Assembly (NCBI GenBank): GCA_963693365.1
Contig: CAVNZM010000014.1
Coordinates: forward strand, 3,658,001-3,722,000
DNA from: Amoebidium appalachense
Lineage: Eukaryota; Ichthyosporea
Direction of reading: 5' to 3'
DNA length: 64,000 nt
The notes under the pieces were generated by a model. That model worked only from the letters and a program-made list of their open reading frames with translations, was not told the DNA's origin and did no database searches. Of this stretch, positions 11,898-59,297 are shown piece after piece; the stretch's first letter is position 1; every line of letters begins with the position of its first letter. Made by a program: the position numbers and the translations under genes.

Positions 11898-13635
11898 AAA
11901 GGCAACAAGCTGCACACTGCAGCCATATTTGGAATATACAACCATATGGGATATATGGTCGCTTTTATGCAAGGCTCGGCAAATTATAAAGGAATTTTTT
12001 TACGGTGGTGCTGCTCCTCCACAGTTGAAATAACAAAAAGGCCTGGTCGTTTGAAAGCGAATCACAGTGGTGCTTGCCTCGCGCCGAGATCCCTATCTTT
12101 ATAGGTGTGATCTTGCAAAGAAGAGTGGTATATAAGGGAATTTGGACCTCGTCACAAGAGAAGCATAAAGAAGCAGAATATTTCCATAGTTGAACCATCG
12201 GTTGTATCAAGGCACAAGATTCTTGCTTCATGTTCGTGCCCTTTTCCGATTACTAATCATACACACAAGGTGCCATCGGACACTAACCAAAAGATCATCA
12301 GAGAGGAAACTGACATGTTGGTGCTGTGTTTTGATGTGCTTGAGCATGCGCACGCACGCGTTATAAAACCAGAACAGAAAACAGCAACGCTACCTACCAA
12401 AGCTCATGTCATCCAGAATGGCGTATTTTCGTGCGTGCAAGTGCTGCAGCGGGATCCTCGACTGATTATGGCCACAGATGATGGCCACAGATTTGTTTAT
12501 GTGAGATCTTGCACACGTTGATGGGGTTTGTAATAACCGTGAGTCTATAACGAAAGTTCTGATTTCTATAGGTTTATAAATAAAACGTCTAAGCGATGCT
12601 ACAAAAAAAGATCTTGAGAATGGGGATTGATCAATCCGAAGTTAGGGCAGGAAGGAGTTGTGTCCGTGCTGCTTCCAGATCCTGAATTGAATGGGCGAAG
12701 CTACGCTAAAACTACCCTTGTTTTGTGTTGTTTCCACCAAGCTGTTTCATGTGCGCAAAATTTATAACACAAATTCGGTTTATGTTGAGAAATTTCCTTG
12801 TTTTGCTGGTTGTGTTTTTACATTACAGCTGTACACTTCAGCACACAGACTGCCCGGTGCTTGTTTCGAAATTGATGCAAACAGGCTCCTGTTTGCGCTC
12901 ACGTTCATTAGCTGGAGATTTGGATGCGTGATAGATAACGAACCAGAAATGCAACAAAAATAAAATAGCCATAAATAGTTAATTATGAATCGCGCCCTTT
13001 CCATATGCTCACTTTGCTCAGCCACGGAGTTGTGGCCCGGGCAGCGCTGATCTGTGCAGCCGGGTTCCTCGAATAAAATAAGCGTTCCCTGGCCACGAAG
13101 TAATTAAAAACCTGCACGTTATTTATCACCGGTGACGAGGGCCGACGGAAGAGGGCGGGTGACTGTATGTAGCCGTTCGGGCGGACTGCCGACTCCGAGC
13201 AAGGCCTTGACTCCGAGTCGTTCGACTCGTCAGCTGCAGATCTTGCACGTGCGTAATTTTTAAAACGGCGTGAAGTATACATTAGGCCCCCGGAAATTTT
13301 GTGGTAATTGAGTACCTCTACTTATCATTTCCAACGCTTGTAACGAATTCTATGCCGAAAAGCTGAGTTTGGTAGTAATCATACTTCATTTCCAGTTTCT
13401 TTCATCAACACACGTTGATGGCGCCCGCAGGGTTTGGAATTATAGGGTGATACAGAATTACAGATTCGCTTGATTGGGTAAAGACGCACCAAGCTGGGAG
13501 AGCGCGGCAAATAGATTCATATAGCTGAGGCTCAGCCCTGCTGCCGGGCTGGCGGCTATTGCACATTCACGGTGTTTTGAGAGACTCAAAATCTACAAGT
13601 GCAGAGTTTACTATTAGCACAACCTGCGCAAGAGT

Positions 13636-13711
<76 letters not shown>

Positions 13712-14145
13712 ACACACGAGAAAAAAAACACACACACTCACACGCACACACACATTTTTTCCCCGTTTTGTTCCCGCTTGGGGCACTCAGGGGGAACTAT
13801 CGTCTTCCACCCAGCACCGACGGTACTCTAGCTAGGCTATAGGGTGCTACGGTATCTTTAGCTAAGCTAACACACCTTTAAACAATCCTATCTATTTGCA
13901 CACACTTAGCCCAGGGTATTCACCCCAGCCACGCCGGTGGGTAGCACCAGGCTTCCCCTCCACTCAAGACTTACGAATAAACTTTAAAACCGGGCTCTCA
14001 TTGGTTCGTCTAAAGTGGTGGAATGTGTGGTGTGGTGTGGGTGGGGCCCACGGGGGATATGGATAGATGGTGGGAGATTTGGTAATAGTGGGTTGCTAGT
14101 GAGCAGAATATGGTGTTGTACATAGAGTGTGGTCACGCATGCGAC

Positions 14146-14229
<84 letters not shown>

Positions 14230-14305
14230 CGGTACACACACACGCACACACACGTGCACACACACACATATACAAAACACACGCATGCATACGCATACGC
14301 ACGCG

Positions 14306-14336
<31 letters not shown>

Positions 14337-15757
14337 AGTGTCACACACACACACCCTTGTGGCACAAGGAGACACACACACACACACATGGTACACGTAC
14401 ACACACACTCAGTCACGAGGTTCACGCGAAAGAATCCGTTTTTTATTGAATTATAATTAAATGACACCTCGAACCTAATATTATTTAGTTCACATTGCTG
14501 TCTACCGGTGCCACATAATGTACATACATTCGTGCCGTGATGCCGTGCCTGTTTCATCATCGGCTGCAGCTGATAAAACGTTTTCAGTTTTTTATTCAGT
14601 GAACGTTCGACGACAATCGCAACAACGGTATCAGTCGAATAATTTGAAGTATACATGCACTGCAACATACAATTAACAACAATGATAACGAGCAACTAAA
14701 ACAATTTGAAACCCAATTCATCTGCTCAACGTATGACACTATGCTGTGTACATTCGAATTTATGCGTATGTGGACAAGTCACCGGCTTAGCAGATTTCTC
14801 ACGATTCATGTGCCATCACAAATATACAGATCAACAAGTTACATCTCAGTGCACACCCAACGTTATTATCTTCATACATAATAACGATTGCACAAGTACA
14901 GGTGGAGCCTCCCTTCATCATATTGAATTTCAAGAATGTCGTAATACTGTACCTATTGAAAACCCTACAACTTCCATCCGAGTCATATATACTATCGATC
15001 AAACGTTTACACAATCTTCATTCGTTTCCACTGTATCATAGTATTAAGCAATGTCCGTTTTTGCGTGTGCGCTGAAACACCGTGCATACGCATGCTTGCA
15101 AAAACACTTCGGTAGATGCCTTAATCTTCGTCAACAACATTTAGTTAACGTGGCCGTGGCGTGGCGTTGTCTGTGTGCGTGTGTTTGCTAAAGAGGCGGA
15201 ATGGGTGGGGAAAGCAGCCTTCGTTTGCACACCTACATTGAATTTCAACTAGCTTATAGCCCGTGAATGAACAAAATTAGACATACTATTACTATAGCAG
15301 CAGCAGTCATGGCATTTTAGGCGTGGGTGATCAGCAAATGAAAGCGTAATGTGCGTGTGAATTTTGCTCGTGTCGAAGCAAACACACCACCATGAACGCA
15401 CAGCGAAAGAAGAGAGAAGGCTCGGAGGACAAAGGGCATCCAGTACGTGCGTGTACGAGTGTGTGGGGTGGTTTTGTGAAAAAGGGGAATGCGTGTGAAA
15501 TGTACATCATGAGGGGAGAGCAGAGAGGCGGGGATGGACGACGGGGGAGGGGAAAAGGAGGGGGGCGGGGGGAGGGGGGGGAGTGGGGGGGGATGGGAGC
15601 TGACCAATCCCCAACACCGCCGAACCACCCAACGGCCGTCAAATCCTTTGAGGAGGTAGTCACTTGAAGCGTTACTCGTTTCACGCCCGTTTAGTCCGGT
15701 ACTCCTGAAATGGAAGGGAAATAAAAAAGAAAAGAAAATGGCAACTGGCTCAGACTG
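11200..15757. other. intergenic block between the Rho-like gene and PIX
   Basis: Poly-C tracts (11.60-11.71, 11.84-11.86, 13.64-13.70 kb), a long CA array (14147-14225 with flanking interrupted CA) and poly-A runs are mixed with unique DNA at 11.9-13.6 kb. No recognisable gene is present. The frames at 11965-12231 (-), 12270-12521 (+) and 12983-13282 (-) are 83-99 codons long and match nothing I know. The distal part may be 3' UTR of the PIX gene, whose stop is at 15758. Confidence 0.6.
14430..15060 (+). other. AT-rich island with a 111-codon open frame
   Basis: This is a simple-repeat-free, AT-rich stretch unlike its surroundings. The plus frame 14706-15041 is open for 111 codons but lacks an ATG at its beginning (it opens with TTG). 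Its translation is Cys/His/Thr-rich with no recognised domain, and no splice signals frame it. It could be a decayed mobile element or the PIX 3' UTR. I do not claim a gene. Confidence 0.3.
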
Positions 15758-33350
<17,593 letters not shown>

Positions 33351-34184
33351 GGGAGCGAGGAGGTGAAGGTGAAGGCAAAAATGTGCTGGTAAGAATCGTG
33401 TGTGTGTGTGTGTGTGTTGCAAGAACAGAAAAAGAGACTATACGAAAAGAATGTCGGTAGCACTGTGTGAAGTAGGGTAAAACGTGTTTTTTGCTTGCGT
33501 TGTCCTGTAAATTGCTTTCAAACTGAGGCAGGTAAAGACTGTGTGTGCGGCCGGCGATCACATCGAGGTTTGGGAGGAGCTAAAGGCACGACGAATTACA
33601 TGCCCCAAAACATAACCTACTAAACTATATGATTACCATAAAGGGGTTACCCGGCGGCACATCCTTCCCCTCTTCGTTCCCCTTCGAAGTTCATCGCCCT
33701 CGAGCAGTGAGCCTTTCTAGCTCTGATCATGAGCGTGGAAAAAGCTTTCACCGAGCTAAAAAATACTTGCCAGAAATAGCAAAAACGATCTAAAGAATTG
33801 CGTAAGGGCAATAGTTCACCAATCAGATTTGGGGACGATAAAGTATGTCCGCGCATATGATTAATCCGTACCTAAGATTCTCATTTTACACGGCGGCCTT
33901 CAAAGCCTTCTGCACTTTCGTAAAACGTAGTTTTTCTTATATACACCGTACATGTACACAGAGGACTGCGCGCGCACGCAAGCACACACTACGTATACGC
34001 ACGCATGCACGCACAAACACGTACTCGTGTGTGGACATCCATGCAAGTACACAATCACCCGGAAAAGACCCTAAGTCATGTAGAGTAAAGAAAGCAGACA
34101 GTCTCGTATTCCCCTTGACAAACGTGCTTACCACAACCTCTCGGTATAGAAGCGAGTCGTACCTCTAAGCAATATATAAGAAAC
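33351..34184. promoter_or_regulatory. divergent promoter of PIX and UBAP1
   Basis: The 834 bp between the two opposing start codons must carry both 5' UTRs and promoters. A CCAAT box (CACCAATCAGA) is at 33819-33823, near the middle. There is a short GT repeat next to the PIX start (33400-33418), but the rest is free of the long repeats that fill introns. No TATA box is clear. Confidence 0.6.
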
Positions 34185-44117
<9,933 letters not shown>

Positions 44118-44168
44118 TCTTGTGTGCGTGTGTGCCCCCCAGCACAGGGACTGCTGCTTGATGCTCCC

Positions 44169-44201
<33 letters not shown>

Positions 44202-44699
44202 CCCCCCCCCCCCCCCCCCCCCCCTTCAATCTCTCTTTGTGTAACGCATACCCCCCCCGCACCCCTCCCTCCCTCCCGCCCCTTTATCGACCCACCCACC
44301 TATACGCACACCCACCGACCCACCTGGCTTTGCGGGGACGCTGCTTCAGGACCACACAAGCGTGCGGGACGGGGGGGAGGTGGTGGGGGGGGAGAGGGGG
44401 GAAGGAGGGGAAGGGGGGAGGGGAGGGGGATTTCCTTTTATGCACTCCGATCTTTTTTCCTGTCCCCAGGGGTTTATGCTTTGACTGAAATACTCTCTGA
44501 ATAGGATATGTAGACTGATTGTTTTGTTCTTCTCTGATACTATATCATTCAACCACATTACTCCCCGGTCTAGTCAAACATTTTCGTTGAGTAGAAACAC
44601 ACAAGCATCGGTATGAACACACGTATGTACTTGCACACCTGCAGGCAGCGCACGGCACAAACACAGATGCACACGTACAACACAATTTTTCTCATGCAC

Positions 44700-44773
<74 letters not shown>

Positions 44774-45510
44774 TCATGAAGGACCTATATAGCAAAGAAT
44801 TACTTGTGTCGGCTGTTCCTTGTACTAGCCCTGTTTCGATTTTTTTAGACAGTTTGATTTTCCTTGTTTGATTTTGGTTGCTACCGTCTCATAATGCGCA
44901 AATGGCAAGGCTAATAAGATGATGATTGGTGTGTCCGTACACTATGTATCGAATGCTGGTATCTCTCAATAGGTTATCCAACGGTGGATTTTCTATACAT
45001 GAGTTTCGTGTACACGTGTCAGTGGATAAGGGATTTAGTTCCTTAAATCTCAGAAATGTGGACGTATCACAATTGCTTGTTGTAGTGTCCTTTCGTCAGT
45101 AATATTCATTATAAAAAAATAAAAACCCTCTATCTTCTTGTTCAAAAAGGTCGACTCCCCCCCCCTCCCCCCCATCACCACCACCACCACACACACACAC
45201 CAAAAAAAAAAGGAAACCCTTTTCGACCTTTTTTCTTTTTGGTGGGTGGTGTGGGTGGGTGGGTGCCACATGCGTGGGGGTATACTGTAGGGGGTAACTT
45301 GTGTGCATGGGGGGGATAACTCTTCGAATTCCAAGCTTGCATGCACAGACACACTAGCTGTAGATCTCCCTTTCTTCCAGCAGCCCTTCTACCCACGAGG
45401 ACCTTTTTCCCCAGGCTGGCCCATTTGTGTATTTACATTTCAGCCCCATCAAATGAGTTTCAGGTATGGGAGCCTCAGTCGCATAATCTTAAATATCTTT
45501 TGCACAAGCA

Positions 45511-45723
45511 TTAAATAGCTGCAGACATGAATATGGAACCCAGGGTGACTTGGGACACCTGGTCCAGAGATGTCCAAGGACAAACTTCAACAAGGTAGAC
45601 ACAATCAACACGGTCAGTGGTACAACATCACAACCTAAAATCTATACTGTACGACACACAGGACGTGGATATAATCTTTCAACAACAACCAAATTCAAAA
45701 GCATCCTGACAAGAAACGCGTGA
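45511..45723 (+). pseudogene. possible non-LTR retrotransposon C-terminal scrap
   Basis: A 70-codon frame ending in TGA at 45721 contains CRHEYGTQGDLGHLVQRCP, which resembles the CX2CX8HX4C knuckle near the C terminus of non-LTR reverse transcriptase proteins, with the second Cys lost. There is no upstream reverse transcriptase domain, and in-frame stops precede it. This rests on a short motif only. Confidence 0.3.
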
Positions 45724-45865
45724 AAAGAGTTAACTTAAGTCTTGTGATTTATATATATCACAACGTCGTACAATCCAGACCAACACCATTCTTGTTTCGA
45801 AACACCCCCCTTCCCCATTTTTTCTCCCTCGGCCCATCCTATCACCTGGCCCCTCCTGCGCTCCT

Positions 45866-45981
45866 AACACGTACTGACGTGTTGCCGCACGTGCGACGTT
45901 ATACATCTACTCAGGCGGCCTTTTAAGTTTAAAAAAAAAAAAAAAAAAGAAAGGAGACACCGCCTCAGTAGGTGGTAGCCT
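45866..45981 (+). repeat. dispersed palindromic-end repeat, copy 1
   Basis: Runs from TAACACGTACTGACGTGTT, itself an imperfect palindrome, through GCCGCACGTGCGACGTTATA and a poly-A run to ACACCGCCTCAGTAGGTGG. An inverted copy is at 47128-47247 and a shorter one at 47665-47770. Confidence 0.85.
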
Positions 45982-46045
45982 GCGTTCCTAAACAGAACTG
46001 TGGGCAAATCAATGGAACAAATATGCTTTGGTGTGTTCAAAATGC

Positions 46046-46600
46046 CTAGAGCCTGCTCCTGGCGATGAACAGGTGCTCCAGCAGGACATTGATCATATCT
46101 TTCTTGTTGTTGCCGTCCACTTCTAGACCATAGAAAGATAAAAGAGTGCTGGCTTTTCGTAGAGATAAGCCGACCAGTTCGCCACGGGTGGCTGGGAAGT
46201 AAGGTGGACGTTCCCCTCCCTCGTTAGGGAAAGGCAAAATGCGAGAACTCCCATCCTTAGCTCTCATGTTGACTGTTTTTGCATCGAGGCGGTTCAGTGA
46301 GACTTGAAGACGATCAACCGCACGATCAACACGATCACCCAACGATTTCTCCATTTCACAAGCCCAAGCTGGCTTTTCTTCTTGGACACCCTGCCCTTGC
46401 AGCTTGAGACAACGAACATGCGCTCCCTGCACCTCTCTGATTTCAGCGTCAGTGACAGATGCACCATCGATATCGCTCTGGAGTGTACGCAAGCTGTCGA
46501 TGCGACGTGCCAGCCGAGCGGGTGCTCTAGGAGAATTCAAATTCTCCACTAGCTCAGGCAGGACGATCTGCCGCATGCGAAAATGTTCTTGGTCTTCCAT
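46046..46600 (-). CDS. 184-residue protein of unknown function
   Basis: A single coding exon from ATG 46600 to the TAG stop at 46046-46048. A CTTGCAG acceptor lies immediately before the ATG, so a 5' UTR intron is likely. The first half is a predicted helical, charged region (LARRIDSLRTLQSD, EMEKSLGDRVDRAVDRLQ), probably coiled coil. The C terminus, LSLRKASTLLSFYGLEVDGN followed by a charged helix, resembles the helix-loop-helix of a SAP domain, but this is weak. The gene is enclosed by inverted repeat copies at 45866-45981 and 47128-47247, so it could be element cargo. I do not recognise the family. Confidence 0.65.
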   Translation of the reverse strand: MEDQEHFRMRQIVLPELVENLNSPRAPARLARRIDSLRTLQSDIDGASVTDAEIREVQGAHVRCLKLQGQGVQEEKPAWACEMEKSLGDRVDRAVDRLQVSLNRLDAKTVNMRAKDGSSRILPFPNEGGERPPYFPATRGELVGLSLRKASTLLSFYGLEVDGNNKKDMINVLLEHLFIARSRL

Positions 46601-46629
46601 CTGCAAGAAATCGAAAGGTGAGTGATCCC

Positions 46630-46636
<7 letters not shown>

Positions 46637-46690
<54 letters not shown>

Positions 46691-46701
46691 CTCCTCTCTC
46701 G

Positions 46702-46732
<31 letters not shown>
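46637..46732. repeat. (CT)n followed by poly-C
   Basis: CT run (about 46637-46688) and poly-C directly upstream of the 184-codon gene; on its strand this is poly-G then (GA)n. Confidence 0.9.
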
Positions 46733-46733
<1 letters not shown>

Positions 46734-47127
46734 ACTACCACCCCACCGCCACCAACACCAACGCCGCGGTTGTCGCCACCGCCATGCACAAACAGAGTGA
46801 AACGACACACACACTGAACCAAAAACGCTCACTCTTATACAGCTTTCAAACCCTCCGTCCTCCCCTCCACACAACCACACGCACGCACGCACGCACGCAC
46901 TGACAGAGTTGCACCACAAACAAGAAAAGCCAAAACTATTGCTCATGAAGCCTGAGGTCTTCCACCCTCACCCTGGTGCACACGTGTACATGTACCCCTT
47001 AAACTTCCATCACCACCAACACACGACACAACCACTCAAACATGAATTAAAAAAAAACTTCCGTCTGCCATGTTATGTGAAACGTTCCAGTACACCACAG
47101 TAAGACTGCTTCAGCACGGTAACGCTT

Positions 47128-47247
47128 CTACCACCTACTGAGGCGGTGTCTCCTTTCTTTTTTTTTTTTTTCTTTTTTTTTTCTTAAAAAGGACGCCCGA
47201 GTAGATGTATAACGTCGCACGTGCGGCAACACGTCAGTACGTGTTAG
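47128..47247 (-). repeat. dispersed palindromic-end repeat, copy 2 (inverted)
   Basis: Inverted relative to copy 1 and nearly identical outside the homopolymer (ACCACCTACTGAGGCGGTGT ... AACACGTCAGTACGTGTT). Confidence 0.85.
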
Positions 47248-47519
47248 GTAACGCTTAGAAGTGCACAAGAAGTGCCAGTCAAAGCATTCGGAGCAGACGC
47301 GGGTGTTGAAAAGAGTGCTAAAACTGAACGAAATAGCACTCAACTAGTGACCATACCTTCAAGCAGTCGGGGAGGGAAACTCCCAATGTTCTCAACCAAG
47401 GCTGTAAGTTTCGTCGTACACCAAGAAAGTATTAGAGGGGTGTTGTTTTTCTTTTCTCTCTCTCTTTTTTTTCTTTTCATTTTTTTTTTGTTTTGTTTTG
47501 TTTTGTTTTGTTTTGTTGG

Positions 47520-47641
47520 GGAAGGATCACACTAAGGCCTAGGCCTGATGATGCAAGGCCTATATGTCTGTAGGCCTCCGGGAAGGATCACACTAAGGCC
47601 TAGGCCTGATGATGCAAGGCCTATATGTCTGTAGGCCTCCG
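47520..47641. repeat. perfect 61-bp tandem duplication
   Basis: Two identical units beginning GGAAGGATCACACTAAGGCC and ending GTAGGCCTCCG. The absence of any difference indicates a recent duplication. Confidence 0.95.
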
Positions 47642-47664
47642 GTCAGAGCTACGGTAGGGGGTGG

Positions 47665-47812
47665 GCCTACCACCTACTGAGGCGGTGTCTCCCTTTTCCT
47701 TTTTTTTTTTTTTTTTTTTTTTTTTGCCGCCTCAAGTAGATGTATAACGTCGCACGTGCGGCAACACGTCTTTTTTTCAGAGGGCCGTGCTGCCACCTAC
47801 TGAGATGGCTCC
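47665..47812 (-). repeat. dispersed palindromic-end repeat, copies 3 and 4 (partial)
   Basis: Copy 3 runs from CTACCACCTACTGAGGCGGT to GCGGCAACACGTC at 47770, with poly-T inside. A fragment TGCCACCTACTGAGATGGCTCC follows at 47791-47812. Confidence 0.75.
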
Positions 47813-49284
47813 TTATTTTTCCTTACACATTCAGCGAAAACTGGACTCTATCGAACCGTCGAGGCGCCGCGACAGAAAGCATGCACGCGGTCGCGAGAGT
47901 GTAAGGACCCGTCTGCAGCGAACGTAAAGTTCATCGCAGCGCGTGCACACCGTCAGTACGTGTGAGAGGGCCGTGGTCACGGCTTTCAGAGGGCCGTGCC
48001 GTGGTACGTGTCAAATTTAAAGAAATTCAAATTCTCCCGCTCAAACAAAACACGCGATCGCGCTGATTTTTTTTCAGAGGGCCGTGGCTGATATCCACGG
48101 GGGACCCCGGACCCGCAGTGACGAAAATGCACGGAGTTACTAAAAAAGGAAAAATAAAAATAGGATTTTTCGAGACGTACCATAGTGTCACTGACAAAAA
48201 AAAGCCCCTATTGGCGTAACTGGAGCCCCGGGGGGTACTCGGGGAACACTGAGTACCTAGGCGTGACTCACTGGAGTGGAGGGGAGGGGAGGGGCCTTGG
48301 CCCTGGGCACTGTTGAAGATGCATCAGCGTGACACTGCGCAGGCTCAAATACGACAGGCTGTAATATATTCTACTACATATAAATGCACATGTACATATA
48401 CATACGCGTGGCAACATCATTAATATTATTAAATTTTGGATTAACAAACAGTTTGAGAACTTCAAAAGAAAACAGAATAGTACATGATACAATATATATG
48501 GCCAGCAATGATTCATTTCCGGCCTACTGATAGGGTACTTAATATGCCAGTTGCAAGAACCTTTATTATCCATAAAGGCGTGAGAAAAAATTGAATGATG
48601 CTTTTCCATATAGCAACAAGTTATGCATACGCTAGCTAGCATACAAAATAAAAATACTTGTAATGACTAACCTATTTGTGGGGTCAACTTTTATTATGGT
48701 GATACAGGTTAACAGCTGTACACGTTTTCCATCTTGCAACCTGTCAGAACTGACAGAATCGTTTCGTGGTTAAGCTTTTCTTTCCGTCGGGATTGGGGGG
48801 TGTCACAGAAGTGTAAGCCAATGACCCTGCACAACAGATGTACATCAGCCAGCAAGGCTAACCACCCTATGACAGGTAGGGTGAGTCCAATTTTTCTCCA
48901 CAATATTGCAAAAAAGCACACACACCACACACCAACGATCATCCCATTTCATTGTCTAGGGCCAGCCCTGTTTCAAATTGTGGCATTAAGTTTGCACCGA
49001 AACCATTCCAGTTTCGACGTTTTCCTCCTTCAAGTTCCCTGGCAGAGTTGTCTTACCTCGACTTTTCTCGGAGCCACGGATTGGATTAGCTTGGAGCTGC
49101 TTCCCTCTCTCCCCCCCTCCTCTGTAAATTCTCCACTGGAGGGATTTCCCACCCCTGTTACTTCCCTTCTCTCTTCAAATTGTCCCTAAGGCTTCTACAT
49201 CCCTGAGATATACTCCTTTTTTCTTTCCTTTTTCGTACTCCTCTTTTGTTGTTTCCCAGAAAGTTTCTCTTTCACACCACGACT

Positions 49285-58089
<8,805 letters not shown>

Positions 58090-58529
58090 AAAACCTCATT
58101 TTCCTTGGATTTTTTTTTCAAGTTTGGTGTTTACGGCTCTTAGGCCCCGTTTTAGGGGATTTTTTGTACCGTTTTTATATGAAAATCATTTCATTACCCT
58201 GAGCTTTTTTTTTTCTTTTTCCCGAGGTAGCAAACTGTGAATTTTACTGGAATTTCTTGTTGGTTTATATATACAGTTTTTTTGCAAGTTTTTTTCTCTG
58301 CCAGCTTTCTTGTTTCCCCTGAGTTTTTTTTTTCCTTCTCCGAGCTGGTTAACTGGGTCAATGAGTATACATGTCGGTGAAACACGAGATCCCTTTCTCC
58401 CTTGCTGACGTAGTACATGTGGATCTGCCTTGCATTTTTGGCCCTCTTTCTGACATCGTCGCTCACTCATCACGCACCACGAGTGTAGAAGCTATGTACT
58501 AAGTTACTGTTCTGTTTGCCTGTGGCTTA

Positions 58530-58535
58530 AATAAA
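58530..58535 (+). terminator. polyadenylation signal AATAAA of the reductase gene
   Basis: AATAAA lies 440 bp after the TGA stop in GGCTTAAATAAAGCGTAC, with T-rich DNA between. It is the only good signal between this stop and the ORC3 start on the plus strand. Confidence 0.6.
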
Positions 58536-58690
58536 GCGTACACAACCGGACTCGGGGCTCTCACTATTCAGTTTACAGTTTTTTCTAGGCTGCGACAAAC
58601 AAGCAGAGACTTGGGAATACATGGATTAGTTTGTTTCAATACAGCGTACGTGCGCTTGCAGCCCTCAACACTCTTCTTTGCATGCCTCTT

Positions 58691-58743
<53 letters not shown>

Positions 58744-59090
58744 AAAAAAAGAAAGACAGAAAGAAAAAGAAAAAGAATAAGGAAAGCAAAATTGTGGGCC
58801 GAAGAAGTGGCCAAAAGTTGCTAGCTGGCCTGCAAAACGGCGCCGGGGCTGCGCAGACTCTGCCTAATATTATACTTATCAGTGAAAATACATACATACA
58901 CACGCCGATAAATTTGTACCGTTTATCCCTCTCAATGATTTCTTCACTGTGATACTGTATGGAACATACTGTACATACACCGTCTCCCGAGCACGGCCCT
59001 GCCTGCAGTGGTCAGAGGGCCGTGCGCACCCGCGGCCCCCCACCCGGGCCCCGGCGGCCGGCGGCGGGCCGGCTGCATGATACTGCAGGA

Positions 59091-59116
59091 TTTTGGCGGG
59101 AAAAATAGCCAATCAG
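59091..59116 (+). promoter_or_regulatory. E2F-like site and CCAAT box upstream of ORC3
   Basis: TTTTGGCGGGAAAAA at 59091-59105 fits the E2F consensus TTTSSCGS with a matching A-run, and GCCAATCAG follows at 59107. The pair lies about 190 bp upstream of the ORC3 ATG. This pairing is typical of S-phase genes in organisms that use E2F and NF-Y. Confidence 0.55.
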
Positions 59117-59297
59117 ATCAGACTGAAGCTTTCGCCGAGTTCATTTGCTACGTCGAGACAAACAGAAACATCAGCCTGAGTTCTCAGTGAATTTAGAACA
59201 AGTCAACATACACTGCGTGGTTTTGATGCAGATGCACGCTATACCATATAACAGCCTGTGCCGTTTGGTGTATAATTAGAGGCTATTTAGGTGAGAA

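Larger units (their letters stand above)
44118..46045. other. UBAP1 3' flank and intergenic DNA
   Basis: CT/C-rich sequence to 44.45 kb, an (AC)n tract at 44701-44768, and unique AT-rich sequence at 44.8-45.7 kb with one retroelement-like scrap. No gene was identified on either strand other than the retroelement-like frame reported separately. Confidence 0.6.
46733..49284. other. intergenic block with short repeats
   Basis: Contains repeat copies at 47128-47247 and 47665-47812, a perfect 61-bp tandem duplication (47520-47641), poly-T runs, several CAGAGGGCCGTG motifs (47.78-48.09 kb), and unique sequence to 49.2 kb that should include the reductase promoter. Frames at 48709-48942 (-) and 48734-49189 (+) overlap on opposite strands and neither has support. 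Confidence 0.6.
58090..59297. other. reductase 3' UTR and ORC3 promoter region
   Basis: T-rich sequence after the reductase stop, a polyadenylation signal at 58530-58535, poly-C (58696-58741), a hairpin (58992-59024), then GC-rich DNA with E2F- and CCAAT-like sites before the ORC3 start. No other gene is seen. Confidence 0.7.

Noticed and set aside
48709-49189. Genes in the overlapping frames at 48709-48942 (-) and 48734-49189 (+)
   Set aside because: They overlap antisense, show no known motif and have no splice or promoter context. The region more likely holds the reductase promoter.
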